The notes under the pieces were generated by a model. It saw only the letters and a list, made by a program, of their open reading frames with translations, made no database searches and was not told the origin of the DNA. Position numbers and translations under genes: made by a program. Source: Diphasiastrum complanatum (lineage: Eukaryota; Streptophyta; Lycopodiopsida; Lycopodiales; Lycopodiaceae). From it: a stretch of 64,000 bases of DNA. The DNA lies in the NCBI GenBank assembly GCA_029204225.1, contig CM055111.1, forward strand, positions 6,884,961 to 6,948,960. Direction: 5' to 3'. The stretch's first letter is position 1. Each line of letters opens with the position of its first letter. This document shows positions 23,101 to 38,100 of this stretch, one piece after another.

Positions 23101-26100
23101 CATGGGATACCGTGTAGGAGGGTTTGCGGATCCCAAGGCAACCCTAACCCTAGTTAATAAGTGAGAGGGATTTGGCACCCTGTGTGTGTAAGTCCAACCC
23201 AATGATCACATGGAGATTTGATTAGTTATAAGTTAATAAAAGGACTTTAGGCCTTTTTGCGAGACTTTTAATGTCGCAGGGCCTAAAAGTCAAGTTAGTG
23301 AATAGAAAAAGGTTCCCACCAATTTTCAAGTTGGTTCCCTCCAAAATTCAAATTTAATTAGTTAGGGAGGCAGAAATTGGCCAATAGGATTTAAGGCCAA
23401 TCCACTATATATAGTGGTAATTTTGAATCATTTGTGCATGTTCTCTTCATTTCAATACAAGCAAGTTGGCCCTCTTTTGGAATGGATAAGGAATGTTCTT
23501 GCTCTCCATCTTTCTTCCTCTAACTCTCATGCTTTCTTTGTGTGTGCTATTTGTTGGATTTGATGCTTATTGGCATTGATCATTCTTATGCCTTTTGTGA
23601 GAGAGAAGAGTAAGTTTCTATCATTGTGGATTAGGGTTAATGGATGTAGTGTTAATGGATCTTATTGTTAGATGTGAATCATTTGCACATGCTAAATATG
23701 CTATCGCTCTCATGGGAATGAACCTCCGCATGACAACTAGCTTCATCTCCTTGATGCTTGTGTGCTGGGATCTAGGGTTGAGGGTAGGATAGGAAATGCC
23801 CACTACAATTCTGGAACTGTTGCCGGGGAGCTGCACCAGTTTTTCAGTTTTCAACATGTTTGGATGGATGTTAGCTTGCATTTTTTTAGGCATCTTGTTT
23901 TGGCATAATAGGGTGAAAATTGCATCGTAGTTAAATTGGGAGATATCTTGCTTGATTTGAGTGGATTTTCTTGTTTGAAATCTGATTTAATTGTTGAGCA
24001 GGGGAAGCCATACAGATACAATTCTTAAGATCCATTTGGATCTGAGAAATCAAAGAAAACAACAAATATCGTTGATTTTTGCCAAATTTGGTGAAAAAGG
24101 AGGCAAAATCGTCGTCAACCTTGATAGCTTTTTGCTCCCTGGCAAAGAACGTTCGCCGAGTTGCAGACAACACCGCCTTGATACAGGGAATCTTCAGTTT
24201 GAAGGGCAAAGGAAGCAACTCTAAGTTTGGTCAATTGTGTACAGAAGTTGAGGAGACCATCACACACTCTTCTCCCTTGGTGCAATTATTTGAGACAGTT
24301 GATCAAAAAAATTAAGGTGATCTAGTCAAACTCACATAGTAGCCTAGTGAACTTTGGTTCTAAGACATCAACAAGCTATTGCCATGAAGAGGAAGTTTGT
24401 TGCTAGGTCTTTTACCATGGCTATTGGCTCTCAAATGAATTGGGGACAAAGTGAGTACTCTTAAGGACCTATGTTGAATGGAAAGGGGTTGATCACACAA
24501 ACACTAAGGGACAGTTTATGTTAGTATCATCTGCTGCAACTTCTTGACTCTCAACCGCATAAGGCCGAGTCAACAGTTCCATGATTTTGGTTCAAAGACA
24601 GCTAATCAAGACCAAGTGAGAGGTACACTACGAAGCATCAATCCATTGCCCACTTCAAAGAGACAAAAAAAGGAGAATCAGAAATTGATACTGTGAACTC
24701 CAAGGGAAGGTTCCTTTCTAGATTTAGGACCACAAAACATAAACTAGACTTACATGTGAAGTATTCTTGAATTTACTCAATCTTTTGTAATAAAAGAAAA
24801 AAGAATTTCAAGAGACTTATCATCAAGTACATGAATGGAAAATGACAATATTAGAAGCAATTCATTCACATCAAGCATCCATATGAGACATGATGAGGGG
24901 TCAAGATGGGAAAAACTCGTGCAATAACCTTGGCAAAAGAGCTCTACGCAATGCACCAAAAGTGATGATTTTTTACTTTTTTTCCACTCTTTAATATGTT
25001 GATGAGGTCAAGCTCAATTTAGGCTAATGCTAAAGGCTATAACCTTGCATGGCATCTCTTATGACTTAAAACAATCCTCAGCCTTAGTTTTATGATCCTT
25101 CAACAATTGATTAAGTACTAAAACATGCTCTATCACTTCCATAGTAGGCCACTATTTGTGAAGCCAGTGAACAAAGAGTTCTTTGTTTAATCTATACAAC
25201 CTACCAAAATACCATTTTGGCCTATAAATACAAAATATCTTCTAATGTTGAAAAGCATTGCTAAAAATTGCATTAAGCATGCATATCTATGCTATTGCAA
25301 ACAAACGTGCACAAATTGTCATCACCAAATTAACAATGTTTTACAAAGTGCAATAAACATGAAAATAACACAAACAACATAGTATGGGGTGTATATATTT
25401 GCTAAGTACAACTCAAAAATGAAGGACAAAATTCATATCCTTGATGGAGGAATGTTCAATGGTCCAATACAAACCTCTGAATAAAGTATACATAAAGCTA
25501 CAAGCACCCTCTGCCTTCGTGATTCTGAAACCACCCTAGTAAGTAATGGTGCTAGTACACTGCAAATAGACAATTTGTATAAGTACAAAATATTGTAAAA
25601 TCACCACTAAAACTATAAGTACGTCTATAAACATTGCTCAACCAAAATTTAGCATAGTGCAGAAACTTTGTAGAGTTTTCAGTGAGTCAAAGTCTATTTT
25701 CCAACATGCTTTGTGGCATCTAAATGAAAAGACTTATCATTACTACACCAAATTATAGTGAATTGATAGTCAACGAGTGGACATCGTTGATACACTACAA
25801 TCATACTATCCTTTTGAGAACCGTATATATGTTGGTCTCAACAATTGATGTTAACTGAATAGTAAAATATCCGTAGGAAAGTTGCATGAGAAGTCAAATT
25901 TCCTCGAATTTCAGAAAATTTCAATAGTATTAAGGCAAAAGAAATTCTTGGGCAACTTGTTGCTGTTGTATATATAGATGCAGTTCCACATGCAAGGATC
26001 CCAGAGCATTCTTAGTTCTGTTTGTTGGTCTACGAAAAAGTTGATATCCTGTTTTGAGTAATGACACATGCTTTTGATGATTTCATCAAAATTTTACCAG

Positions 26101-29100
26101 ATTTTCAAATTTATGGACAAAAATTAATGCCCTGCAGTGATTCATCTGCAATTAATCTTGATGATTTTAAAGAAGTGGGCTGGAGGTATGATTTTTTGCA
26201 TGTTCTAAGCTTATGTTTGCTTAGCCTTCCTAACAATCATTAGTAGGCGCCAAAGCGCTGGCTTCGATAGTGATTTACTGATTCTATGATGTCAGGAATG
26301 TCCTCTCAGAGTGTGTTAGCAAGAATATACCGTTCTTAGCTAATTCTTGGTTTTTTTTTCAATTTGGAAAAGCTGATGGTGGGGCATGTTGGAAGTGGCT
26401 GGCAACTTGTTGGTCCTTTTGGTTGAGGTCACTCCTCTCTATTGGTGAATGCTTACTCTTTGAAATTGTTCTAGGAGCCTGAATCATTTTGCATGTGTAG
26501 ACGTTTCTATTCTTCTGAAATCTGAACTTTCAAACTTAGAGAGCTAGAAAAGTCATACTCTTTCTATTGTCCTACGTGCTTGTTTATAGTTGATTGTTTG
26601 ATTCCTATCATACAATATTTGACCGGTTTGAGATGTAGTGAGGTCTACCTAAGCCGCAGCATCACAGAAATTCTAAGCTATATGACATTTATGTATGAAG
26701 TTAACTATGACATATGACTTCAGGTTGGACAATATATCTAGTTGATGAACCGCAGTTGCTCTCAATGAGTTGAACACTCTATGCACTCTCTGTAGAGCCA
26801 CTACGCATGGAAAACATGGCCTAGGGTTAAGAGCAAAAAGCAATTTCTTTGTTGTTTTGCTATTTTTGAAAAATTATAACTACATTGGGTAATCTAGCCA
26901 ACACGGGAACGGTACCACCATTTGTAGACAGTAGCACTATTCCTTTTTTATGGTCTATGAGTTTCCACATATCCATTTGGGCTAACACGAGCTGTTACTG
27001 ATGGTATATGTTCTATTCACATTTCAGTACAGTTGATTCACCTTAATGCCAGATATTGTCAATACCATTTTTTACTTTGTTCTATTGTAGGTCTATTTGT
27101 GTCAGTTACTTCTTTAACTACACTCATGTTGATTGCATGAAGCTTTACATTATGCTATGGAAAACTAGGTAAGTTATAACTTGCCAAACTATGCATTGCT
27201 ACATCAACAAATGCAACAAGCTATGCTCGAGTTGCAAGCTATGTGAGACCCTCAGATCTTGCAATCATATCTTCAATAGTCATTTTAAGATTGGCTACAG
27301 TTATGGACTTGGCTCATTACATTCGGCGCGTCCATTTACATTTACAGTTACTTTACTTTATGCATAAGCAAGCCTTGGGCCCTTTTTTATTCATTAGTGA
27401 CATTCAGACTATATGGTTGGCCTTTGGCCTTAGTATTCATTTTTAGGCAATTTGGACATATTACTGGAGAGTGGGGGCCTTCTTGGAGGGTGCACTATTA
27501 TCCCTCCCAGTTGGGCCCTAGCCACTGGAAGCTTCCTTTTCGGGCTTCCTCTTAGCTATAAGTAGGGAAACTATGTCATTTGTCATTCAGCTGATGATAT
27601 TGATCTCTCTCTTTAGCCTCCTTAATCTCTCTCTTTCCTGCTTTCTAGGGTTAAGTCTTGCTTCTGTGCTGCTTTCATAGCTTAAGTCTTGCTTATGTGA
27701 TGCTTTCATAGCTTAGCTCTAGATCAGCTGTGGCTCTATTCGTAACTTGGTATCAGAGCACTTTTCTGAGCACAATCTGGAATTTTTTCTTTGTTGGCCT
27801 TGCCTTGCTCCTCCATCGCTGTTCCTACAGCTCCATTGCCGCTTTGACAGCCCTGTTCCATCGCTGCTCCTTCCACTCCTTCCTGCCCAACGCTCCCCCT
27901 GTTTTGTCCCCTCTTTTCCTTGCTGCCCAGCGCTCCTCCTCTTCCTTTCCATCGCTGTCCCTGCCTTCCGACCTGTTACTTTCATCTAATATTTTTCCAC
28001 TTTGCAGCCATCTTCCACAGTTAGTTCCCTAACTGTCCAGCGCCCATCCTCATCCAAAAACTACCCAATTCCGACATCATTTGCTATTCCAAACAGCCAA
28101 AATTCTTCAACCTGAACATCGCTGCCTCAGCACTCCCAACTTGTCACTTTTGCCTATTTTTTTTTCTCCATTTCCAGCCATCTTTTACAGCTTATCAAAA
28201 GGCTGTCGCGCGCTCATTCTCCACCACATTTTCAGGAATTCTGACTCCGTTTAATCTTTCAAATTCACATTTTTTCCCTGGCTGTCCAGCGCATTTTTAC
28301 AGCCCTTGTTTCCCACTTCTCCATTGTTCATTGCTGCCTTTTTTCAGTTGTGATAATATTGGTTGTAATAGGCTAATTTGGGGTGACGACAAGAGTCCGC
28401 TCCCTCAAGTTTTCGTCTATTCCTTCCACTATCATTATGGCACATTCACCTACCCCGAGTGAGACTATTCAGGAAACCTTATCCGATCAGTTTCGTCGCA
28501 TGGATGAGACCCTTTCTGGCCTCGTTCTTCGCTTCGATTCAGTTATGATCGGCTTTGCTACTATGCAGTCACAGATTGATTCTTTACAGCCTCATGGTCC
28601 TGGTAAAGCTCCTGTTTTTCCTACATTTGGGACTCCCCCTCCATTTGGATTTCCATCTTCTTCTGTTAGTCAGCCTGGTGGTGGACCGTTCATTCCATCT
28701 AACCCACCTCCTGGTTTCTTTCCTCATCCCCCCCTTCCTGAGCCACACTTTGCTCGAGACTTTCGTGATAGGGTACAACTTGCTACCTATTCCGGTTCCT
28801 CTGACGGGAACTTATTAGAGAATTGGTTTGCTGAGCTTGACACATATTTTCAGATTTACCCTAAGACTGATCCTCAGAAAATCCAGTTGGCTGCTATACA
28901 TTTAGATGCACATGCCGCCACGTGGTGGCGAGTTTATAGAGCTGATCCTGATTGGGAAGGGCTCCATGTATGGCATACTTTTCGTCGTGACCTCCGCCAT
29001 GCTATGATTGATCCTCAGTGGCTTGACCGCCAACGTGATACATTCCGTAGTCTCACTCAGACCAGTGATCTTGCTTCTTATACAGATCAGTTTATGGAGC

Positions 29101-32100
29101 TTTCTTATCTTTTCACAGATCTACAGCCCACTAAGCTTATTTCTCGTTACATTGTTGGGCTTCGTGGTGCTTTACGTTATGATGTTTCTTCCTTCCGTCC
29201 TACCACACTTGTTGAGGCGATGTCTCCTGCCAGTACTTTACAGCATAAGTACTCTGACACCCTTCCTTCCCGCTTCTCCTGACCCCGTCCTTCTGCTTCA
29301 TCTTTTCCCGCTACGTCCACCCCTACACCGGCCCCTTCTGTTCCAGCTCTCTCCATTGCCCCTTCGCCTCCTCGTCCTCCGACTCATCGACCTGCTTTTG
29401 TCCGACGTTACACGTTTGCAGAGTTCGCTGATCTTCAGCAGAAGCGTCTTTGCCTTTGTTGTAAGAGTCCTGACCATCTTGCCCGTGATTGCCGCCAGCC
29501 TCTCCCTACTACTACTGTTGTTTTTTACCATGAGGGCACTACTCCAGATGATTCCAATATCTACATTCATATTTCTGATGAGCCTGACTTATCCTCTGAT
29601 CCTTCCCCTGATTTACTTCCTACTACTTGCCATGCTCAACTTGCCTATGCTACTTGGACAGGGCGTCCTGGTCCTCGCTCCATTCGGTTACGTGTACGTA
29701 TTACAGGTCGTGAGTATATTGCTTTAGTTGATACTTGTAGCACTCATTCTTTTATTAGCAGTTATATCACTAGTCGGATCCATGCTTCACCTGTTCCTGC
29801 TTCACAGCCTCTCACAGTTGAGGTTGCCAGTTCTCATTCTTTTCCTAGTTCTCAGATGTTTCAGCGTTTACCATACCGCATTGGAGATTTCTCTGGACAG
29901 GCAGATCTTTACATTATCCCTATGGAGCGTTATGATCTTATCCTTGGTGCTGATTGGTTTGCATCTCTTGGAGCCGTTACACTGGACTTGACACAGCAGA
30001 CATTGACATTTGTACATGATGCAATTACATACTCACTTGTTGGCATTGATTCTCAGGGAGACTTCCAATTGATTAATGGGAAGCAGTTTATTCGCAGCCT
30101 GCCGAAGGCTCATTGTGCTGCCTTATTATGTGTTCAGTGGGCAGTACCAGTTCCTCCAGTTTCTACACCAGCAATTGTTCCTCAGGTGATTTTTGACTTA
30201 TTACATCAGTATGCTTTTGTCTTTTCAGAACCTACGACGCTACCACCATTACGTGACGTGAACCATCATATTGACTTGCGTCCTGGTTCTGCTCCTCCTT
30301 CCCGTCCCCCTTATCGTATGTCTCGATCTGAGCGTGATGAGCTTGAGCTCCATATTACTGCCTTGTTAGATCAGGGTCTCATTGTTCCTAGTCACAGCTC
30401 TTTTGGTGCTCCTGTTCTCCTTATTATTAAGAAAGATGGTACCAAATGCCTTTGTATTGATTACCGTGCTTTAAATAAGTTGACTATTCGTAATCATTAC
30501 CCTATTTCACACATGGATGACCTCTTTGACAAGCTCGGTACCTCTAAAATTTTTTCCAAGATAGACCTTCGTTCTGGATATTACCAAATCAGGATGCACC
30601 CTTCTGACGAACATAAGACTGCTTTCCGTACTCATCTTGGTTTATATGGATTTCGTGTGCTTCCTTTTGGTGTTACTAATGGCCCTCCTACGTTCCAGAA
30701 TGTGATGAATAATGTCTTGCGTCCGCTTCTTGGTCATTGTGTCTTGGTTTATTTTGATGATATTCTTATTTTTCGTCAGTCTCTTGCTGAGCATGTTGCC
30801 CATCTTTCCTCTGTCTTTCAGTTACTTGTACACCACCAGTTATTTGCTAAGTTGTCTAAATGTTCTTTTGCTGTTTCTGAGATCGAGTTTCTTGGTTTTC
30901 TTATTTGTAATGGTCACATTTGACTGGACCCTCATAAGGTTCAGGCCATCCAGGATTGGCCTATACCTACTGATATTCATCATGTTCGTATGTTTCTTGG
31001 GTTAGCCACTCACCTTCGTCGTCCAGTTCCTCATTTTGCCACTATCGTAGCTCCTCTTCATGCACTTTTGAAGAAGTCTAGTACTCTTCTTTGGACTTCT
31101 GATTGTCAGACAGCGTTGGATACTCTTCGTCGTGCTGTTGTTAATGCTGCCGTTATGTGTTTACCACAGTTTGATCAAAAGTTTCTTGTTGAGACTGATG
31201 CTAGTAATGTTGGTTTGGGTGCTTTACTTCGCCAGTCACAATGTATTATTGCTTATGAGTCACGTCGTCTTTGCTCTTATGAGAAACGTTATTCTGTGCA
31301 TGAGAAAAAGCTTCTTGCTATTATCTATGCTCTTAAGAAGTGGCGTCATTATCTGTATCGAGTCCCATTTGACATTATTACTGATCACCAGTCTTTACGT
31401 TATCTGTTTTCTCAACGTGACCTTAGTGATCGTCAATTTCATTGGTTGCAGTTTTTACAGTCTTTTAATTTCTCCATATTGTATCGTCCTGGTCGTGCTA
31501 ACACTGCTGCTGATGCATTAAATCGTCTTCCAGCTTTGTTAAATACACTCATTTCTACTATTCCTCCATGGTTTGATGCCCTACCTGCAGCATACCTTAC
31601 ATGTTCTGATTTTCGTGATGTTTATAGTTCTGCCCCACCTGTTTCGTTCAGTCCTCATCAGGTTTACTCCATTATTGACAATCGTCTTTATCATTATGAT
31701 TCTCTTTGTATCCCTAGTTCTTTGGGTATCCGTTCCCAGTTGTTGTCGGATGCTCATTCCTCTCCTGTTGGGGGTCACTTTGGTTTTCAGAAGTCTTATG
31801 CTCGTCTCAAAGGCCATTTCTATTGGCCCTCTCTTCGATCTGAGCTTGCTGTACTTATTCGTACCTACCCTTTTTGTCTTCGTAATAAGTACTCCCGTGC
31901 TAAATCTGCTGGTTTGCTCCAGAGTTGGCCTATTCCTCATCGCCAGTGGACTGATATATCTATGGACTTTATCCTTGGCCTTCCCCATACCCAGCGTGGT
32001 CACGATTCATGTATGGTGGTAGTTGACAGGTTCTCAAAACAAGCACATTTTATCCCAGTTCGCAGTACTATCACAGCAGAGCAGTGTGCACGTTTGTTCC

Positions 32101-35100
32101 TATCAGAGATTTTCCGCCTGCATGGATTTCCTCATACTATCCTTTCTGATCGGGATAGTAAGTTTACATCTATATTCTAGACAGAGCTTATGCATATTTT
32201 GGATGTTCAGCTTTTTATGGGTTCTGCTTATCATTCTACTTCTGATGGGTAGTCTGAGGTCCTTAACAGGATCCTTGAGGATTATTTACGCCATTTTGTT
32301 ACTCCTTCAGGGAAGGATTGGGATCAGCATTTATGTTTAGCAGAGTATAGCTATAATAGCTCTGTTAGTACCAGCACAAGTATCTCACCATTTTTATTAT
32401 CTCATGGCTATGCACCTCTTTTACCTGGCATTCCTCTTCCTCCTGAGGATACACCTGTTACACTTGCATCTTTTCTATCAGGTGCTCGAGAGCTTATTAC
32501 CCGGGCCAGTTCTCATTTACAGCATGTTCAGCAGCGTTATCAGACCTCAGTTGATCGTCACCGCCGCCATGTTGAGTTTCAGCTTGGAGATATGGTTTAT
32601 CTACGCTTACGGTTTGCACGTCATCATTTTGTCCAGGGCCATGCTTCTACTGAGAAGCTTGCACCACGTTATTATGGGCCTTCTCGCATTGTGGAGGTTC
32701 TTAGTCCAGTTACATATCGCTTACAGCTTCCTGCTTCCACACGCGCCTGTGATGTATTCCATGTCAGTTTATTACATGCTGCTATTGAGGATGACGCTCC
32801 TTGTGATGCTGAGTTTCCTACTGCTCCAGAGTTATTTCCATTTTTACCTGCTGCTATATTACAGGTCCGTCTATACCATAGTCGACACCGCCGGCAGATT
32901 CAGTTTTTGGTCCAATGCGATGGTCGTCCTATTGAGGAGGCCACATGGGAGCCTATTGATGTCTTTTATCATATTACTTGTGGATCAAGATCGTGCTCTT
33001 GCTGCACTTGTTGATTCCTCTACATTAGATGTTCCTCTAGCTGTTGATGCACCAGGGCTTGCTGCTACTTGATCCGGTTATCTTTTCGGCAGTTGGGTCT
33101 TTTTTTTGTGTCGGGGAGAGTTATGGACTCGGCTCATTACATTCGCCGCGTCCATTTACATTTACAGCTACTTTACTTTATGCATAAGCAGGCCTTGGGC
33201 CCTTTTTTATTCATTAGTGACATTCAGACTATATGGTTGACCTTTGGTCTTATTATTCATTATTAGGCCATTTGGACATATTACTAGAGAGTGGGGGCCT
33301 TCTTGGAGGGCGCACTATTATCCCTCCCAGTTGGGCCCTAGCCACTGGAAGCTTCCTTTTAGGGCTTCCTCTTGGCTATAAGTAGGGAAACTGTGTCATT
33401 TGACATTCAGCTGATGATATTGATCTCTCTCTTTAGCCTCCTTAATGTCTCTCTGTCCTGCTTTCTAGGGTTAAGTCTTGCTTATGTGCTGCTTTCATAG
33501 CTTAAGTCCTGCTTATGTGATGCTTTCATAGCTTAGCTCTAGATCAGCTGTGGCTCTATTCGTAACTGCTACCACTAGCAACTTATTTTACCAACCCAAA
33601 TTATTTTCAAGAAAGTGTGTGGATAAAGAACCTAAGGAGTGTTTGATAATTTGAACTCCATGGAACGCTAAAAGATAAGAGCATTGCAACGATATTATTC
33701 CTTTTGAAGTGCAAAGCTTTGTCCTGATGCAAGATCTGCCTTTATAACTGACTACCTAGCTTGAATCACAAGAGGGTTTTTGTGAAGAATATTTAGTCAT
33801 GGATGATTCCTATAAATATAAGAAGCTCGTCTCTTGCTACATGGTTAACTATAGTTTAGATAATAGTTACGAACAAGACCACAATTATGCTATGGCTGAT
33901 CTATGAAAGCAGGACATAAGCAGGAATTAGTCTAGAAAGCAAGAAAGAGAGCTTAAAGAGACTAAAGAGGAGAGAGATCAATATCATAGCTAAATAACAA
34001 AAGACACAGATTCCCTACTTATAGCCTAAAGGAAGCCCTAAAAAGGAAGCTTCCAGTGGCAAGGGCCCAACTGGAAAGGATAATAGTGCGCCCTCCAAGA
34101 AGGCCCCCACTCTCCAGTAATATGTCCAAATGTCCATTTAATGAATAATAAGGCCTAAGGCCGACCATAAAGTCTGAGTGTCATTAATGAATAAAAAAGG
34201 GCCGCCAATAGAAATGGTCCTTGAGACGAGCATAAGACTTCTGAAAACCAAAGGGACCCCCAACAGGGGACGAATGAGCATCCGACAACAATTGGGAACG
34301 GGATACCCAAGGAACTAGGAATACAAAGAGAACCATAATGATAGAGACGGTGGTCAACAATGGAGTAAACATGATGAGGATGGGACGAAACAGGTGGAGC
34401 AGAACTATGAACATCACGAAAATCAGAACATGTAAGGTATGCGACAAGTAGATCATCAAACCATGTAGGAACAGTAGCCACAAGTGTATTCAACAAAGCT
34501 GGAAGACGAGACAATGCATCAGCAGCAGTGTTAGCACGACCAGGACGATACAATATAGAAAAATCAAAAGACTGTAAAAATTGCAACCAACGAAACTGAC
34601 GATCACTAAGATCATGCTGAGAAAAGAGATAATGTAAAGACAGGTGATCAATAACAATGTCAAACGAAACTCGATAAAGATAATGGCGCCACTTCTTAAG
34701 AGCATAAATAATAGCAAGAAGCTCTTTCTCATGCACAGAATAACGTTGCTCATAAGAGCGAAGACGACACGACTCAAACTCACTACATGCAACTTTTTAT
34801 GCATGTTCATTGGGGCAAATAATGATTTCAGCATAGCTATGGTGCCTTTTTCAACGCATTTATCCCACTTGAAATTGCCTTCAAAATCAATGCCCAAGTA
34901 TTTGTAAGAGTCACAAATGTTAATTTTCTCATCAATGATGTATAAACTTTCACGAGCCAATTTTCATGCACTTTGTACTAATCAGTACCACATAATCCCG
35001 GTGGTGCTTAAAATTCGAATGGAAAGCTCAATTCAACCAAAACTTTCTCATGAAGTTTCTTTACTCAACTCAAGGTTCCGCATGGACTTCTAATTTTTCC

Positions 35101-38100
35101 ATCCTTTTCTAAAATTCTTTTCTGGGTACATAATCAAACTCATTTAAAATCCACAAAACATGAATGAGTTTGATGGCCCACTCCCTTAATACGTAATTGC
35201 TTCATATTGCCTTGTTTCTAACTAGACATCTTGGCTATGCAGGCATACCTTGGCTATTTTGATAGAAGGTGAGGATTTTGAGCAATTGTAGCAAGTGATA
35301 TGGAAATCCCCCGGGACCATTAGTATAATGTTTGGCATCAAGACCATCAAGACCTGCTACTACTTGGGAAAATGAGTTTGCTCCAAGGTTTTTTGCTTTT
35401 CTTAAGTGTTCTCATCATTGTTATCATCTTCAATAACATGATCCACCACTATACATTGCTTTTAAGAGCTTAATGAATATATCCTGAACAAGAGCTTTAA
35501 TGGTGTTTCCAACATCCATAATCTGATTCAAAGATTCAAAGGACCTCCTTACTGAATTACATTAAGTCTCTATTTTCTATTCTCAAGGATGAAATTCATC
35601 CTTAATTTCTTTCTGTTCTAACATATTTTTGATATATCCTTTAGCAATAATAGCTCACCTTTAGAAGCCTTATCTTCCTTTATAATACTATTTACTACTC
35701 AATTCTTCAACTTCTTGATGATCCATAGTTTCTTCCATGATAGTATCCTTCACAATATCCTTGTCGTGCTTTTTGCCACCAGCCATATGCAGTATACTGG
35801 CTTTCCCTATTTGCAAACCAATGTACATTGTTTTTCCCAACAAAAAAGCTTCTGCCAGAGATAGTCAGAATCACTCCAGTGAACAATCACAACAATTATC
35901 ATAGAAAGATGCTATTATGCTAGCCTCAGCTAGCATGTGTTCCAAATGTGATTAAAGATTTTACACCATAATTCTGCCAGCACTAGCTATACTTCCACTT
36001 TTCACAATACACAAAAACTCTGCCAAGCAGCACTTTTGAATATCACTCATCTGATTTATAGCTATGTCTAAATGAGCATAGAGCTATTGCCCTTTTAGTT
36101 CAGCCATGCAGAGCACTTCCACCAGTGACATTGCTTATCAAGAACATGCTAAGGTGCTCATATTGCTGAGCAGCAAGAGTAATTGGGTCAAAATGAAGCT
36201 TTTCTGATGTGAAGAACACCAAAATACTGGGAGATTACCTGCCGACTGGAGAATCAATACCTCAGTCTCTCTAGGAAAAAACAAAGCATTTGAGCTTTTT
36301 CATTGTAATGGAAATGTTTTCTAATGTTAGACCTTTTAAAATAGATTGTCACGAGAACTTCAGACTTCCAATGTTGGCTCCAGAAAATTTTCAAAGTCAA
36401 CTGGATGACAAATGTTTGCCAAAGTTTCAGAAAGCAGCCAGAAAACTAGGCAAGACATGTGAAATATCATCTAGTGGAATATGTAGCAATTTTATTTGTG
36501 CATCACACTGATTTGCAGTCATGTAGTGATTCACATGATCTTTATCAACTGGATAGCTTCAACCATACAATTAACAAGTTTTGTGAGCCTTTACAGCTCC
36601 CGAATCAATAGAGGAATTTGAGTGTTTGATTAACCTTGTCTTTGAAAAACAAAACTTCCATTCTGAGAGGATATGTCAAGGTGAGGAGTGGAAAAGGTGA
36701 AAGAGAAAAGAAACATAAAAGACAAAAGCTAAGTACAGATTGAAATATGTGAAATACCATTGAAGTAGATCGGACTTCATTCGACTGGTTGTCATCCTTG
36801 TTTTATCATCTGCAATATCAGCTGGAGAAGGTACCCTTTCAGAATCTTCCAAAGAGCGCATTTCAAAATGCATCTCAGAAAAGGTTGAGGCATACTTCGA
36901 CTTGCTACTTTTATGATTCCCTCCTCGATCTTCTTCTCTTAGTGCTAGGAGCACCATTCTAAGCATGGCATAGAATGTTTGATCATTATCCAAAAGTTGC
37001 TGCAGAGCCTGCAGACTACCAGCTCCTCCACCAACTCCAGCTTCTCCACCAAAATCAGAGCTGTTCATTAGTAAGGCCTGTAGCATTTCTACAGACTTGT
37101 TCACCAATGAGTATTCTATCCACTCACCATTTCCTTCCTTTTCTGCCATAGAATTGACAGTCTCCAAGTCTCTGCCACCTCCACCAAATGCTGTCCCTGT
37201 TAGAAGCCCTACTCCATGCCACAACTGACTTCTAAACTTCCAACCTTCGGCCAAGTCTATTCCATAGCTGCCATAAGAGGCAAAAGCACATCGAACAGAT
37301 TCATATGGTTCATCCATAGCTTCTGCTACATCTAACTCTGGAGCAATAACCTGCTCAAATAGCAGCAACAAAGAACTGTTAGATGCAAAACATAGCCCCA
37401 TGATCTCCCTCAACGTTTATGTGACAACACATACTCAAATGACTCTTTTATTAAACAGAGAAAATTGAACATATCAGTCCAATTATCACATTGCCGAAGT
37501 GTTCATATTCATCCTACTAAAAGTTTTATTACAAGACTAAGATTCTCAGCCCTACCAAAGTCTAATCTAAGAACAGTGACGATGACAAAAACTCTTTTTT
37601 GGACAATTTTCAAGACGATCATCTCTGCTGTTTCTACCTCGGCACTCACATCATCATCATCTATCCTTGATTTCTTTAGCAGAGGTCCTCTATGATATGC
37701 TACCTATTCTATAGAGTAGAGTAGAGTTCTTGTCTAGATTTGCTATGGTAATCGTTTAATCTAGTAATTGTTGTTTCGTTTATGGGGACACTTATATGCT
37801 CCTTTTAGAAGTTATCACAGTTGATACGTATTTACCTGGTCTTATGTGCCTTTTGGCATGACAAGACATTAAGAAAGCTTTCTTTCTCTCTCAGAGAAGG
37901 GAGATATTGATTCAAATGATGAAGCAGATAGTTCACAATCTTATGTACCGTGAACTAGCCATTACAAACATCTAGACACACACACAAGCTCAACTCATCA
38001 TCATAGACTACCACATGCAACGATGAATTGCAACAACCACATCTTCTGTTGCATCTTTCTAGTAACTACCTTTAGGCTACCAAGCATAGTCGATTTTCAA

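Larger units (their letters stand above)
27299..33567 (+). mobile_element. Full-length Ty3/gypsy chromovirus with two 449-bp LTRs
   Basis: Left LTR 27,299-27,747 and right LTR 33,119-33,567 have equal length and differ at roughly 19 positions by my hand alignment. The 5-bp target duplication GCTAC is present at 27,294-27,298 and 33,568-33,572. A tRNA-Met primer site follows the left LTR. The order is gag, zinc knuckle, protease, reverse transcriptase, RNase H, integrase and a chromodomain-like tail, which is chromovirus order. At least four in-frame stops make it inactive. It lies in intron 10 of the BCHC-like gene, antisense to it. Confidence 0.9.

Noticed and set aside
29008-33072. Hydrophobic leucine-rich frames resembling membrane proteins
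   Set aside because: They are out-of-frame readings of the chromovirus gag-pol, not transporters.
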